From: Isoperla grammatica
Lineage: Eukaryota > Arthropoda > Insecta > Plecoptera > Perlodidae
Reading direction: 5' to 3'
NCBI GenBank assembly: GCA_945910005.1
Contig: OX246745.1
Span: forward strand, 10,596,436 to 10,660,435
Length of the DNA stretch: 64,000 nt
Shown here: piece after piece, positions 11,054-22,575 of the stretch
Numbering within the stretch: the first letter of the stretch is position 1
How the letters are laid out: each line of letters opens with the position of its first letter
Made by a program: the position numbers and the translations under genes
The notes under the pieces: generated by a model
What the model saw: only the letters and a program-made list of their open reading frames with translations
Databases searched by the model: none
What the model was told of the DNA's origin: nothing

Positions 11054-11829
11054 AAAAAAAAATCTGGACTGTTTTAATGAGTCAATTTTATCGTTCATCC
11101 ACGTTTCATGAATTGTTGAGATATCCAGTCCGTGTGGAAGCCAGTCTGAAGCACAACGAGAGATACGACCGGACCAAAGAAATGACCGTCCTCGAACAAT
11201 TAGCGGGAGAGCTCAGCAACAAGTGAAGATGATCCGAGAGAAGATATCATTAGAGAACAAAGAACAGTCTCGACAATAAAAGTAAGCCACAGTTTTACAA
11301 ATTATATCAGCACGGTTTACCCCTTCACTTCCCCTACCCTCCCCACCCCTCTCGTTGTCAGGACGAGACGCTCATTAAGCCGGCTTGTTAAAACAAGACG
11401 GAGTCATTTCGTTGTGGTAGGTGTATTCAATAATTACCTTACGAGTGACCACGAGTTAATTTTCCGCGTTGCAGTTTCTGAAGGACATAACGTTTAAGTA
11501 TAATTTCTTTAAAAAAAAATATATATATAATTGTTACTATTTTACTCGTGTTTTTGTCGCCACATTTACACTTGGTTGTCACTTCCGTTTTGCGTGTGTC
11601 ATTGTCTATCCTCATTACTACCACTAGAACTACCATTATCACGATTATTATTTTATTATTGCTATTTCTTTATAATAATAAATATTGATAATACTTACTA
11701 TATTGAAGGTGAGAGAACCTATTGAAGAGCTTTTCAAGTCTATTAACAGAATGAGTACTTGAGCGCAGTTTTTTCCGCAGTTAAACAAAAAACTTCGCCG
11801 AACGGTGAAGTGCATTGTTTCCTCATTGT
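11054..11829. other. Anonymous sequence
   Basis: 11130-11280 is GC-balanced and purine-rich (ACGAGAGATACGACCGG, AGAGCTCAGC) with no frame or repeat match. 11510-11710 is low-complexity A/T with short ATT and TA runs. Confidence 0.35.
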
Positions 11830-11995
11830 CAGATGCGCTATCGGGATCGTAATCGGGATCGGGATCGTACATTTTCTCATGTTGTCATTACGACATTACG
11901 ATTTAGTTGTGTACAGCGTCACAAGTACCACGTAAGTTGACTTCTTCACGATTTCCGGATTGCGATTGCAATTTCGATACCGAAAATTGTGGTTC
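11830..11995 (-). mobile_element. MITE family M1, copy 2 (diverged)
   Basis: Same architecture as the copy at 1309: GATCGTAATCGGGATCGGGATCG on the left, and GATTGCGATTGCAATTTCG with AATTGTGGTT on the right. Interior blocks GACATTACGA, GTTGACTT and CACGATTTCCGGATTG are retained. The left end has lost the AACCACAATTG part, so this copy is eroded or truncated at its outer end. Confidence 0.7.
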
Positions 11996-12264
11996 AGTCC
12001 CTCATCATCGACTGACAACAAGACACGGAACTTTGTCGTTCCGTTCATATAGAATAGAATAATTAACAATAATCAATGACACATACGAATAATAATAATT
12101 GCAGTATAAATGACGAATAATAATAGGCCTACTACTTTATTGCGTGAAGTAGTTCAGTTTCACCCGTGAAGTAGGAATAATCGTCATTGAATCGACGCCC
12201 GTTCAACAACACGGCTAAACAAGGTGGCGCATCGTCTTCTTGCACTGACCTTCGAGGTGGAAAT

Positions 12265-12303
12265 GTATCAGCAAAGATTACAATTTGTAATCTTTGGTAT
12301 CAG
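12265..12303. mobile_element. 25-bp palindromic insertion flanked by 7-bp direct repeats
   Basis: GTATCAG (12265-12271) and GTATCAG (12297-12303) bracket a 25-bp palindrome made of CAAAGATTACAA, a central T, and TTGTAATCTTTG. The same palindrome, without the extra T, occurs at 50290-50313 with a different flanking 7-mer (GTATTAC). Two copies with different perfect direct repeats fit two insertions of one minimal element, its ends being 12-bp inverted repeats with essentially no interior. The superfamily is unknown. Confidence 0.65.
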
Positions 12304-12746
12304 CACATCGGAAGCCACCTAAGAAGAGGCACACTGCCGTATTGCGTGGTTACATTCATTCTAAAATGAATAAGGATATAATTTCTTTGATGTCCAAGAA
12401 GTACTTACGAAAATGCAAAAAATGAGATTACCAACGGTAAGATGGTAAATCTGAAAATATCATTACAAGCAAGGCAATCCGAAAACATTTTTATAACTGC
12501 ATGTATAAAGCATGTATACGTTGTTGTAATGTTTTATTGTTGCCATTTCCACACATCATAAGTTAACCTAATAGAGGCTATACCGTAATATGGCAACACT
12601 GACACTTTCTGGTGCTGCTCTCTTGCGGCGACTAAGCAGCACACCTGCTAAAAAAACGTTTATAGGAAGTAACTGCGCGTATTAGTACGTTGAAACAAGT
12701 GAAACCAGGTGACAGAAAGTGATTTAATGCTGTATGGTTGTTCGTT
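12304..12746. other. Anonymous sequence
   Basis: Contains AATATGGCAACACTG at about 12588-12602, an arthropod-style intergenic motif. No frame or repeat partner was found. Confidence 0.35.
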
Positions 12747-12806
12747 GTGGGTATGCCCTGGTAGTGGGTATGCCCTAGAAGTGGGTATGCCCTAGTAGTG
12801 GGTATA
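12747..12806 (+). repeat. 17-bp tandem repeat, about 3.5 units
   Basis: Units GTGGGTATGCCCTGGTA, GTGGGTATGCCCTAGAA, GTGGGTATGCCCTAGTA and a partial GTGGGTATA. The overlapping open frame that starts at 12798 is not supported by anything else. Confidence 0.9.
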
Positions 12807-14735
12807 CGGGCGCAGGGGCTTCGATATCATAGGAAGTGGTCCAGAATAATGTATACGATGTTAAGAAGGAAGAATCGTGTCCTTGCCGGAGCCCTATTCA
12901 TCATTCCTGGGCTTTATTGTCCGCGGGGGGCGGGGGAGGGGAGGGGGGGGAATATTCATCATAGGCCACGAGACAGACGTCTCTATGGAACCTCCATCCC
13001 CCCTGTCCCTACCCCCGACAACCATGAACAAGAACGGCGAAAAACGAACAAGACAAATAACAGAGAGAAAATGTTAGAAGATGAGGGAGGGAACACATCA
13101 CTTGCTTCTTAGAACAGAGCCACCTTCCTTGGGCAGGCGGGGGAAAAAATCACGACCAAGATTATCGAAGAACAGAATTCCCAATTGATTTTGCACCGAG
13201 ATTCACTATGAGGAGGAGAAAGGCAGATGGATATTAGAAGGAACCTACATAAAACATTCAGTGGGTTAGTGCGCGGTCGCCTTCTCCCACATCCATAATT
13301 TATCACAGACGAAAACAAAGAAACAAACTTATTATCGAATATTTCTAACGGAAATAACATGGCTGGGCGGAATACTGGTGAATATTACTGAATAGTGAAG
13401 TCTGCATGCGTTGACTTATGAGACGGATATATCTGTGGCTTATAATGCAGAAGATACATGTACCAATGTAATAAATAGTGCAATCATTATTGAAATAATA
13501 CTAGCAGTATATTATTTATAATAAATTTACAAATATTATTGACGATGAGAGAATAGTACAATGCTCTATTAGCTGGTGGCCTTGGAGGACTGTATTGGAT
13601 GTCAAGGTCAAACATTTGTTTGGTATATAATAGGTAGAGTACCTTACCGAGAAATAAACAACTGTGTATTATCTATAGAAGTGGTTAAGTATTTTAAATA
13701 CGAATGCACACTTATTTTAACTTAGTTGCATATTACTGAGAAATAAGCCAGTAGCGCAACGAAGTTAAAATAACTGTGCGTTGGTTTGAGCTTACAAGAT
13801 GTTAGTCATCTTATGTAAAGTAAACAGAAGATCTTTGCACAAGTAATGTGGGACATCAACACCGTTCATTTAAGGCTTTTAGACTGTCTTTTTAAAGTAA
13901 AAGTTGAATTCAGAGTCACAATTTAAATATTGCACCTGCATTTGACAGGTCGTATGACATTATGCTCTCAAAAACTGGAGCAAGCTTGGTATAAAATTTT
14001 GATGTTAAAAGCAGCTACAGTGAATTAAAATCCTTGCACCTGACACATTTAAAGAAATTGGTGAAATAAATTACAGTGCGAAATCTTCTCTGCGCGCGAC
14101 AATTTCAAACGCAGCCGCCATATTTATACTATTGATATACGAGGGGATGCTTCTTATACGATTATCCGTCAGACTATAAACTTACGCCAGTGGTAGTTTG
14201 CGCTGTGGTAGGGTACAGGGCCGGTGTAGTGTTACACTTTTACTACAATAGCAGAGTACTCGCACTAGTAATATAATGAAGTACTATTACTCAGCGAGTA
14301 ATAAAATATATTGAAAAAAGAATAACACAAGGAAATACTAAACGAGAAACGAGTGAATACAAGTATTAGTTTTACTCAAGTAGCACAATGGAAATAATAC
14401 GCTGCATAGATTATCAATGTCAACGTTACCAGAAGAGTAGTGATATTTTATTTCCCTGATTCAATATCATTAATAGCTAAAGAATTGAGTAACAGTATCA
14501 TTTCTTACTAACAATATTATTTCTATCTTGAACATTGAGTCGAAAGTATATCCTTTCTTATATTCAATATTATTATCTCGTATTTATGTAGAGAATTTCA
14601 CTGAGAGAAATATCACGATTGTATGTATCTTTTCTCTGTAAGTTCTTTTATTGCGATATACATTTTCTTCCAGTACTCTTACACCACAATAATATTTATC
14701 TATAGTAATAATTTCAAATTTTAGTAGGAATACAT
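12807..14735. other. Gene-free stretch; purine-rich patch then AT-rich DNA
   Basis: 12925-12955 is a G-rich run (GGGGGGCGGGGGAGGGGAGGG). The 66-104-codon plus-strand frames across 12798-13112 lack any recognisable domain. From 13400 to 14735 the DNA is AT-rich with several short A/T simple repeats. 14080-14110 holds CTGCGCGCGACAATTTC and CAGCCGCCATATTT with no further support. Confidence 0.4.
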
Positions 14736-14984
14736 GTTATAGGGTGCCCACTAGTTATACCTGATGCGCCCTTTTAAGGTGACTAACTAGGTTATTAGGG
14801 TGTTTGGATAGTTTGGGAGTAATGTACGAGGGCTGATAGTAGGACTCAATCCCAGCATTCGCCTTTACGACTGAGGAAAACCACGGAAGAAACCTTCATT
14901 CAGAACTGCCGGTGGCCGGAATCGAACCGGTGACCACCCGAATTAGAGTCTCACATCTTACCGCTGAGCAATCTCTATCGGTAC
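14736..14984 (-). repeat. tRNA-derived SINE family S1, copy 1
   Basis: On the minus strand: a tRNA-like head with A-box-like TGCTCAGCGGTAAGATG and B-box GGTTCGATTCC. A body follows containing AAGGCGAATGCTGGGATTG, GTCCTACTATCAGCCCTCG, CCAAACACCCTAATAACCTA and GTTAGTCACC. The end is CACCCTATAAC. Full-length parallels are at 31811-32066 (minus) and 54258-54460 (plus). The sequence would be transcribed by RNA polymerase III if intact and mobilised by a LINE; neither is shown here. Confidence 0.85.
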
Positions 14985-15868
14985 TTTAGTAATGGTATAA
15001 TGTCACACCGGCCCTCTGGGTGACAGAAGTCAGAACACGCAAGCGTTTGTACCGCGCGCGTTCTACCGGCTGCGTGTGGAACTAAACAAAGATCCAACAT
15101 ATAGCCTTGAACATACCATTAAGCGCTAAATATTCCTCCTTATTCCTCACAAGGTGGTACGTGTTGATTTACGTAATGGATGACGAAGGTTTTGAGCCAG
15201 TAAGAAATGTTTGTCTAAGGAAAACTGTTTTAATGAAGTTAAGGTATGCGTCTTAAGATAGTATATAGGCAGATTTTGGCAGATATCAGTTCAAGTTTCA
15301 CTGTCTATGAAACTGAAATTAAAGATCACGTGATAAAAACACGTAATAATAAGTACAATGAACGTTATTTATATAATACTGCACAGCAAACGGATTAATA
15401 TTTTCTACTGGTGGCCGGAGGCGGAGGACTATGGAAAATGCATAGGCTAAGAACAGGAACACATATAAACCAACTTCCATGTATTTTGTGGTGTTACTAT
15501 TACTTTTTTTCAGGAGGTAACTTTAAGTGGAGTAACACAAATAGTAAGAAGTTGAACAGTGAATCGCAAACTGTTCATTGTTTTATTTTATTCCACCGGT
15601 ATTCGTGAATATTGAGTAAAATCGTTCAAATCGTGTCTACTTTTCAAAATCACGGAAATTCACGAAATTTATTTCCATTACCAAAAGTGCCTAAAACGTC
15701 CACACCTCTTGTTCGAAAACCTTTTCTAAGAAAGTCGCGTTTATCGTTAATACCATAAACTCCTGCCTCTGATGCGTAGTATGCGGAATTATAGTTTGAT
15801 AGTTGATACAAGGCGTATTTGCTAATAAGCTGCACATACTTACTGCCTCGAGGTAACAGTGGTAAAAG
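14985..15868. other. Anonymous sequence
   Basis: 15020-15075 is GC-rich (ACCGCGCGCGTTCTACCGGC) without a frame. The 61-79-codon frames at 15411 and 15650-15889 show no domain; the latter runs into the MITE at 15869. Confidence 0.4.
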
Positions 15869-16051
15869 CGCAACCACAACTAACGGCATCGTGATCGTAA
15901 TCGTAATCCGGACATCGTGAAAGAGTTAACTTACTTGGTTCTTATGGCGCTGTTCACTACAAAATCGTAACGTCGTAATGGTTTGTATTGGTAAACCATA
16001 TTCAATTGCGATCCCGATTACAATTACGATGCTGTCAATTGTGGTTGGGCA
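15869..16051 (+). mobile_element. MITE family M1, copy 3
   Basis: Near full length. The left end is CAACCACAACTAACGGCATC then GTGATCGTAATCG. The interior has GTGAAAGAGTTAACTTAC, TTCTTATGGCGCTGTTCAC and CAAAATCGTAACGTCGTAAT. The right end is CAATTGCGATCCCGATTACA and, after ACGATGCTG, TCAATTGTGGTTGGGC. Right-side flank is ATTAACG, compatible with a TTA target. Confidence 0.85.
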
Positions 16052-16674
16052 TTAACGAGCAATACGTGACATAAGCTTCAGCCCACCATCTGGCAACGCT
16101 GTTCGGAAGATTACAGATAGAGACGGCAAGAATCAATTTATTTCGGAGAATCCTTCTTCTACAAGTGGAAGTTGAGCTGTACTTGTGTCAGTCTTGGCCG
16201 AGTTAAGTGAAATGGTCGTCTGCGACTATCGGGGAAAATGTTCAACAGAATTGTACGTTAGCTCAATGCAAGTTTGAAATACGTAACTTATGACTTGGAC
16301 ATTAACTAATGTGTGATATGTTTACTTACATGGTGCGTTTTGTTTTGTTTTTTTGCTTGTTTCTTCTTCCGTTTGTTAAGTTTTTTTTTGTCCGACAAGT
16401 TTTTACTGAAAAATGTGAAAAAAGAAAATTATACATCGTGAACTGATCAACTCGTATCTTATAATTTATAAAATTTTTAATCATTGATTTGTTGTACTTA
16501 ATGTCCCAGAGAAGTTGAAATTCACACTTTTCAAGATAAGGGCAAGTAAACTCTTTGATTTTTAAATTAAGTCATTCAAATTTACAGGATAATAATGATA
16601 AAATTAGCATGTAACAAAATTGTCGTATCAGTTTTCCTATAAATTCTATTCGCGTGTAAACTTTATTAAACAAA
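16052..16674. other. Anonymous sequence
   Basis: Includes a T-rich stretch at 16340-16400 but no gene or repeat unit. Confidence 0.35.
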
Positions 16675-16712
16675 AATAATAATAAGTAATAATAATAATA
16701 ATAATAATAAGT
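16675..16712 (+). repeat. (AAT)n microsatellite
   Basis: ATAATAAGTAATAATAAT and further AAT units, about 10 in total. The tyrosine run of the frame on the other strand is its translation. Confidence 0.9.
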
Positions 16713-19030
16713 ATTCGCTTTGTCATCATTTTTCGAAAGATTCTCATTTGTGTTTAAGAAAATCGATGCCAATGTTAGGTTAAATGTAGCTACCAAAAAT
16801 GTGTGGTTTTTTATTTACTTACTTCCTTAAAAATATATGTATGTACAAATATGTAAAAAAATACGTACTAAGCAAATGTAACGTGCTTAAACAATGGCGA
16901 AAAATTTGAAAATAATTATCGTGTGAAATTAAGGTACTAACTAAGCGAGCGAATCCAATCTACTTTTTGGCATTTTCTTTTTGTCTCGCGATAGCGGTTG
17001 AACGGAGAGTCAAAATGGGCACAAAGTTGCCCATCAACATCAACAACATCGTTATGTATATTGCCACACATTGTAGTAGAATCTGTTTTCCTCGTAGAAG
17101 AAATCAGCTTCTAAACGGGAACAGAAAAGATTCCTGGAGGTTGTGTGTAATAAATACGACGGATGACGGAGCCAAGCGAAAACGTGCTTGGTTTATTCCC
17201 TTGGTACCGAGCAACAGAACCAAGCTTAGTAGAAATACCGGCTTTCTATTATTATCTTCTAAATCCTTATAAACCAAACAAATAGCATTTTCTCTATTAG
17301 TATTAAACTATGTAGGCATTACTTTTGAAGAAGAACGTGCCGACTTTTGAGGTTGAACTCAATGTATACATACACAACATTAATAATTTCAAACATTCCC
17401 TAAACAGAATTGTTAGTAACAACATCATCATTCTATTGATCTGAATACCAAACCACGAAACACCATTAGCGGGTATGTTAAATGTGACAATCATAGAGGT
17501 GACAAGGCGTCATCACTGGTGACGATGCTTCTGAAACGTCACCTGAAACGTCGACATGTGGCGAGTTCAACCAGGGCTTAAATCTATGAACTGTCGACGT
17601 GACAGTAACTTGATTTGCGTCGCGAGTTGTCATGTTCGCGCGTTCTAGACCGCAGAAGACCATCAACCGAAGTCGTGTCTAATCTTCAGCTAGTATTCTT
17701 ACTGCTTGCACTTATTAGAAAGTAATCAGATTCTTAATGATGAATTTAAAGTGCCAACAATGAAACATATATTATACAAACATTTCAAATTACTATTCCT
17801 CAAACTAAGCCGAAAAACGCCTGCATTATAAAGATAAACTTAAATGGCATAATTCGCTATATTACTCCAATACGTCTTGTGGCAAAGATGTATTATTTAG
17901 ATTACATATAAAATAATGTTTGCAAGAATGATTTATTGATTTGAAGTGTAAATCATTCACATATTAATATGTGTGTACAGAATGCGACGACTCGAATCAA
18001 AAAACGAATGAAAATACACAGTTAAGTAAAACGGCGTTAATTTTAGAGATACAATCAGGTTGAATTTTATATCATCATTTTAGTTAAACTTGGATATTGC
18101 CTCAACTCAATAAATGGATTTTGCACCATAGAGTTGATTCAGTGAGCGAGATATTAGGCTCAAGTTATGTTTGGTGGAGGTGCCGGGTAGCGCTGTAACG
18201 GTGATAGCTCGCACTAATCTGCACAACCGAAGTCTTACGATGCACGTGACCCTGGCTCATCACGTGTGGAACTGCTAGTGACTCATAATCGATCTCAAAA
18301 GTGTATTTGACTGCAATTTGGCAAAGATATATATTTTTATATATTTATTTTATTTTCAGTTTATTTTTATTTCAAGATATTTTCATTTTAATGATAATTT
18401 TCAAGTGAGTAACATTTGGATGTCAAAACATTCCAAATTTATGAATACGCCTTTTTTAATTTCATTTTAAAAAGAAGTTCATAAAACTGATGTTTTGTTT
18501 TAGATATGCGTTGCCCAAAAATGGCATTGTTCTCTGCGGTTACAATTTTAAATTCTGACATTATTATTGATATTTAATCTGACATTTCAGCACTTTCAAA
18601 AAGGAATATTGGTGTAAATATTTACTTGTGTAGAATAAGAACGACTGGTACTGTTTTTATTCTTGGGTATAAATTAGTTCTAAGTGAACAGGCTAGGTAT
18701 GTATGTCAAACAACTACACCAGTGAAGAAGCACTAGTTCCATATTTACCGTCGTAAGATCGGCGCATAAATAAGTCGCACGTATTGCATTAGTATTTCAT
18801 GTCTTCGAAAACACTCCGAATTTAAGAATGAATATTTTATCGTCTTCTGGGACTCGCGCCCAATTTCTCGACACTTTCCCACGAGGCCAAGTCAAGTATG
18901 ACGTCACATCTGCCAGTGATGATACCTTAAACCTTAAACACTGGGGAGGTTTTTTTTGTGCGAAGAGGTCATCGATCGTAGAAATGCCATCACCAGCCTT
19001 GTTAACACGTTGTCAAACGTGACGACGCAT
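16713..19030. other. Long gene-free stretch
   Basis: AT-rich. 17510-17660 is GC-richer and contains a small inverted pair, AACGTCGACATGTGGCG against ACTGTCGACGTGACAG, as seen in the tails of some retroelements, but no element could be delimited. The 101-codon frame at 16967-17272 has no recognisable domain. 18180-18260 is mildly GC-rich and unassigned. Confidence 0.35.
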
Positions 19031-19077
19031 AAGGAGGCCCCCCCCTTCTACCCCCCCCCCCCTCCCCCCCCCCCCCC
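19031..19077 (+). repeat. C-rich low-complexity block
   Basis: Several C runs of 7-15 separated by TT, TA and T. Together with the G23 tract at 19255 it brackets about 180 bp, possibly two ends of one G/C-tract-bearing element; no TIR could be matched. Confidence 0.8.
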
Positions 19078-19254
19078 GCCACACCCGTCGCTCCCTGACA
19101 AAGAGCTTGCCACTCCATTATAACATAATTACGACTTAAAAATTCTGAGTAACGCGCTCTCAAATTGCGTTTCTCACGGGCTTCCCGTGCAATCAAGGTG
19201 TCAAAAATCGAAGCCCTCGCAAATATTGAGCTTGTCGTCAATAAAAAGTGATGA

Positions 19255-19277
19255 GGGGGGGGGGGGGGGGGGGGGGG
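19255..19277 (+). repeat. Poly-G tract (23 G)
   Basis: The longest G run in the window, followed by CGGTGCTTGCGGG. Confidence 0.9.
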
Positions 19278-21361
19278 CGGTGCTTGCGGGTAAAATAAAA
19301 CGTCGTGCAGCCTAGCAACGTTCTAATATTACAGAAGGTTATGTTGATTGCTTTGTTCTTCATATATTCAAGAAGTGTATTGATACAAGAGAAACCTCAA
19401 CAGAATTCTATCCACATTGTGACCTTTAAACAATAACAGATCCAGGCGCCGACTCATATTTTACAAGACCAACATAAGTGCAGGGTGTAAAATGCCAATT
19501 TCTTAATTTCTCTTTTCGTAACTATACTCCTCTAAACATTGCTTACCTTAAGTAAAGCAGCATTTTTCTAGAAAACAATGATAGAATATATGAGCATACA
19601 AGCAAAAACAAGAAAATCTAAGAAAGTTGGTGCGTTATAACAAAATTATAGTTAAAGCGCTTCAACGTTTGCAGCCCAAAGTAATTAAAGTCATATTTCA
19701 TATTTTATATTTGTAATTTGTTAAATGCGTGCATTGTTTCATATTACGTAGGCCTGTATACACATCTAATGGACCAAGAATGAAGATAAGTTACAAGACT
19801 ATAATCCATTCTGCAAAATAAAACTATATGAATAGCCGCGAACGTAACCGGCCTAAGGACCTTCATAATGGGCAGTAATCAATTGAGAGGTAATCCTGAT
19901 TCAAAACAATCGCGTAAACTTTCATCTTTCCTTGCCAATGTACCTCAAACATTACTTTAATTCCAATATAGACTATAACTGAAATAAACATCGTGACTCA
20001 TGGATCTTTTACTTAACTCGAGTAAAATTAAATGTGATCTAGTATTACTTTAGACGTTTTTACTCTTTTAAACACATTTTATCTATATCCACTTACATTC
20101 GTTATTATACTCGAAATGTGATATTAGTATGAATATGTAAACTAAAATAATTGAAACAAGTAAATTACAAGATTAAATTTTATTTAATAAGGAACAATAG
20201 GTTATTTATGTAATCTTGCTCTGCAGGCTCACATTTCGATGCAAGGGTAACAGAGCTGCATTTACGTAGAGAAGTAATAGTAATGATAATATTTAATGGA
20301 AATAAAAACGTCAATGATTTAGATCTACTTCAGTCTGCTGTCAGATGATAATGAAATGGTCAAGGATTTCGGTCAAGGGTAGAATCGTCAAAATGCAATG
20401 ATCAAGGATACGACATAGCAAAATAAACCAGCTATATTTGAAAATTTTTAATTTCTCGGGCCGCGAAATGTTTTGTTTCCAAGTTTGTTTCTAATTTATG
20501 ACGTGATACATAAGTGAGACGCATATTCTTGATATGCAGCGATGTTTTCTTTATATCGCGAAACAAAATGACAAAATATGGGAAATAGCTCATATTATTT
20601 GTGTTGTACAATTTACAATTTGTTGCACTTTTGACCGTTTATGCACGATATTTCTTCCATGGTGGCTTCTTCTGTTCGACGTTACTTGGTTGTTGCTTTG
20701 TTATTGTTAACGAACACCAGTATTGAACCCTGCCGTGAACTTTTCACACAAAAAGGATCAGAAGTTAGTTTGTAGCACAATTCAGTTTCTAAAACAATGC
20801 ATCACTTTTCCATGAGACGAAGAATAGCGTAATATCTAAACAGATGGCCAATTTATTCTATGAAATGGAATGGAATACTGGGTTAATGGCTTACCATAAA
20901 GAAGGTGGCAACAACGGTTACCCTTAAGGAAATGTTAAGGTGTAAATTTTACGACAGTAGAAATATGGATAAAAACGTGGAAAACTGAATTATTTTCCAC
21001 TTTCAAATTAGATTTGTCGCCACTTAAGTTGAAAGACTTAAAAAGCTCCGCGTTTATGGACTCGCTCTCCTTACCTTATTTAACCAGGCCTGTTTGAGTA
21101 CTTTTGTTCGGCTTACCTGGAAATAAAGAAATAGCAAAGGTTAATGTGTGTTGGGCAGTCGAGTGGTGGAGCGGTGGAGGGCCAGTATACAGCTAGTTCG
21201 AGATACGTGATAAACGCTCCGGCGATACAGCGAATGTCACGCCGAGAGGCTAACCCTCCACGGACGCCATGTTGGAAAGTGACGTCACTCTCAAACGTCC
21301 TTGAGAGTGCGAATAGGTTTCTGCAATCAAGCCGTGCTTCGAGCATGGCGAAGACACAGAT
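19278..21361. other. Long AT-rich gene-free stretch
   Basis: No frame above 77 codons, and no tandem or inverted repeat noticed. 21140-21340 is GC-richer, with opposing 77- and 111-codon frames that lack domains. Confidence 0.4.
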
Positions 21362-21796
21362 AAGGCCATATCACATTAGGTTCCGAACTGACAATTGCAA
21401 TCGTAGATTCGAGCTTACGATTGGCGGCGCATGCGCAGTAGCTCAGTTCGGCCAGTCTACGGTTGTAATCTTTTTATAGACCGAGCTCTAAAATAAGATT
21501 GGGAATCGTAGATCCGAGTCACGTGAACCAATCAGGAAGGAGAACGGTTAAATACGAATTGAGCACTGTCACAACATAACCTCAAGCAACAACTACTTTA
21601 ATGGAAACAAAGAGCCAATAAGTTTAATTATATATTTGTTTGTGATTAAGGCTTGTCTTATTAGTTATTATTATTGAATTTATTTCCTAGTTTAAACGAT
21701 TTTAGGATTTACAGCTGGTCAAGTGTGATTGGATAATTGTAGATTGTGATTGCAATTGGCGACTCCAGTCTACGATTCCAATTGTAGTGTGATATG
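21362..21796. mobile_element. MITE of about 435 bp with inverted ends (A)GGCCATATCACAT
   Basis: Left end AAGGCCATATCACATTAGG is matched inversely by the right end (rc AGCCCATATCACACTACAA). Subterminal CAATTGCAATCGTAGATTCG and rc GGAATCGTAGACTGG also pair. ATA directly flanks both outer ends (GATA before, ATAG after), so a 3-bp ATA target duplication is possible. The interior contains TCACGTGAACCAATCAGG and GGCGCATGCGCAGTAGCTCAG. It is non-coding and its superfamily is unproven. The repeated AATCGTAGA modules resemble in style the M1 MITE ends. Confidence 0.7.
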
Positions 21797-21858
21797 GGCT
21801 ATAGCATACGCGCAAACCTACTACCGAACAGTTGGCGCAAGTGAGCACACTAACAACC

Positions 21859-22375
21859 CAGTGGCGTAACTACCACCCGGGCCACCCGGGAAAATTCCGG
21901 GGGGCCCTAATATTCCCCCAAGTTATGACCTATCTGTGAATTTATTTCCCTTTAATTTCGTAAACATATGATAGATTTTTGAGTTGCAAATGGACTTCAC
22001 TTATCAATATTTTACGCCTTTGGGTATTAGGAAGCGGGTATTTTTTTTTTTTGGGGGGGGGGGAGGTAACGTGCTTGGTTATTTATTTAACGTAAATCCT
22101 TTTTAGTTGTTAAAAGTGATTTACAAAGAAATTATTCTGCTCTTTCTGCTAGTTTTCCCGATGTATGTATACTGCCCTGATACTTATTTTAACAATACCC
22201 GGTACAGTTACCACCGCTGCAAGATCTTTTTCAAAATTAAAAACTACACAAAAAAACTCCCTTAGCAGCACGATGGAGCAAGAACGTTTTCGAGGCTTGA
22301 GTTTGTTGTCAGTGGAGCTCGAGGAAGCTCAACTCTTCCGTAAACATCTCCAGGACGTCGTCAAGGTGTTCGCGG
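21859..22375 (+). mobile_element. hAT-family DNA transposon remnant
   Basis: Starts with CAGTGGCGTAACTACC, a terminus type of animal hAT elements, followed by a CCCGGGCCACCCGGG palindrome and, at 22052-22062, a G-tract. About 250 bp further in lies the C-terminal dimerisation part of a hAT transposase, so most of the gene is deleted. The right end would fall in or beyond the scaffold gap and is not seen. Confidence 0.75.
22107..22375 (+). pseudogene. hAT transposase C-terminal dimerisation domain, broken
   Basis: An open frame from 22165 contains LTIPGTVTTAARSFSKLK, then STMEQERFRGLSLLSVE and, at its end, DVVKVFA. These match the hAT dimerisation block, whose usual form is LLTIPVTVASAERSFSKLK with RLSGLALLSIE. 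Just upstream, codons for SFPDV lie in another frame, so a 1-nt frameshift separates the expected FPN/D-x-Y part from the rest. The conserved A-E-R-S-F has A for E. The frame enters the N gap at 22376. The domain is dead as a transposase because the catalytic region is absent. It is close to zinc-finger MYM-type hAT relatives in style. Confidence 0.85.
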
Positions 22376-22575
22376 NNNNNNNNNNNNNNNNNNNNNNNNN
22401 NNNNNNNNNNNNNNNNNNNNNNNNNNNNNNNNNNNNNNNNNNNNNNNNNNNNNNNNNNNNNNNNNNNNNNNNNNNNNNNNNNNNNNNNNNNNNNNNNNNN
22501 NNNNNNNNNNNNNNNNNNNNNNNNNNNNNNNNNNNNNNNNNNNNNNNNNNNNNNNNNNNNNNNNNNNNNNNNNNN
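22376..22575. other. Scaffold gap of 200 N
   Basis: Exactly 200 N. The round size suggests a placeholder length, so distances across it are not reliable. Confidence 0.98.

Noticed and set aside
17510..17660. Retroelement tail suggested by AACGTCGACATGTGG-like text
   Set aside because: No second copy in the window, no coding part and no boundary could be defined.
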